Assembly (NCBI GenBank): GCA_026002695.1
Contig: BOCB01000077.1
Span: 1 to 5,460 of the forward strand
DNA length: 5,460 bases
Source: Synergistales bacterium
Lineage (GTDB): Bacteria > Synergistota > Synergistia > Synergistales > Synergistaceae
Direction: 5' to 3'
Shown piece after piece: positions 5,341 through 5,460 of the stretch; positions within the stretch are counted from its first letter, which is position 1, and every line of letters begins with the position of its first letter. The notes beneath the pieces are model-generated. The model saw only the letters and a program-made list of their open reading frames with translations. It was not told where the DNA came from and made no database searches. A program made the position numbers and the translations under genes.

Positions 5341-5460
5341 TTAAGAATAATTAATACCGAAATATCTATGTATGGCGGTTTCGAGATTTTCAGAATCGGG
5401 CAAGATGTCAGCCAAAGCACGTTTCATATTTGCCCATCTTTTTTCAATCGGATTGAAATC
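5341..5460 (-). CDS. IS630-family transposase, C-terminal end (partial, runs off window)
   Basis: Read leftwards from the window edge, 39 residues precede a TAA at 5341-5343. They begin DFNPIEKRWANMKRAL, the signature near the C-terminus of IS630/Tc1-mariner DDE transposases (usually DLNPIE..W..LKR). Its Glu is the third catalytic acid of the DDE triad. The remaining 25 or so residues end normally (RYFGINYS). The upstream part, with the two catalytic Asp residues, is outside the window, so completeness of the element cannot be judged. I could not identify its terminal inverted repeat to the left of the stop. It lies outside the predicted island boundary and is probably an independent insertion in the chromosome. 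Confidence 0.8.
   Translation of the reverse strand, partial: DFNPIEKRWANMKRALADILPDSENLETAIHRYFGINYS

Noticed and set aside
1..5460. CRISPR array
   Set aside because: No regularly spaced repeats of suitable length were seen; the only repeats are LRR modules and two 8-base pairs.

Overview
The window looks like the right-hand end of an integrated genomic island in a bacterium of roughly balanced GC content. Genes have purine-rich ribosome binding sites (GGAGG-like), there is BspA-type leucine-rich repeat (LRR) material, and the tRNA remnant encodes its CCA end. This would fit a Spirochaete or a Clostridia-like Firmicute, but the sequence alone does not settle the taxon.

Layout, left to right. 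Positions 1-868 (+) hold pieces of two tandem, related LRR proteins. Each has a helical domain, a short linker and a BspA-like LRR end, and in each the helical part and the LRR part lie in different reading frames, so these genes are probably decayed or rearranged. Positions 886-2813 (+) form a tight three-gene operon: a TerY-like von Willebrand A (vWA) protein with an intact MIDAS, a PP2C-family protein phosphatase with its metal-binding motifs, and a small cysteine-rich protein resembling the TerY-C metal-binding domain. This is most of a 'TerY-P' phosphorylation cassette as described in comparative genomics of tellurium-resistance (Ter) systems, but the usual Ser/Thr kinase is absent from the window. 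Positions 2855-3481 (-) encode a membrane-anchored coiled-coil protein ending in a small zinc-ribbon-like motif, with its own good sigma70-type promoter. Positions 3561-4787 (-) encode a full-length tyrosine recombinase, also with a recognisable promoter.

At 4972-5016 lies the 3' part of a tRNA gene, from the anticodon loop (CAC, valine) through the T-arm to CCA, without its 5' half. This is the expected scar of integration into a tRNA-Val gene. It puts the island to the left, with its integrase next to the junction, and the host chromosome to the right. Beyond it, 5017-5340 holds no convincing gene, and 5341-5460 (-) is the C-terminal end of an IS630-family transposase that runs off the window.

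How the parts may work together: the vWA protein, the phosphatase and the zinc ribbon are translationally coupled and probably act in one signalling or scaffold complex. The LRR proteins just upstream and the membrane coiled-coil protein just downstream may be sensor or effector partners carried on the same mobile element, but that is inference from position only.
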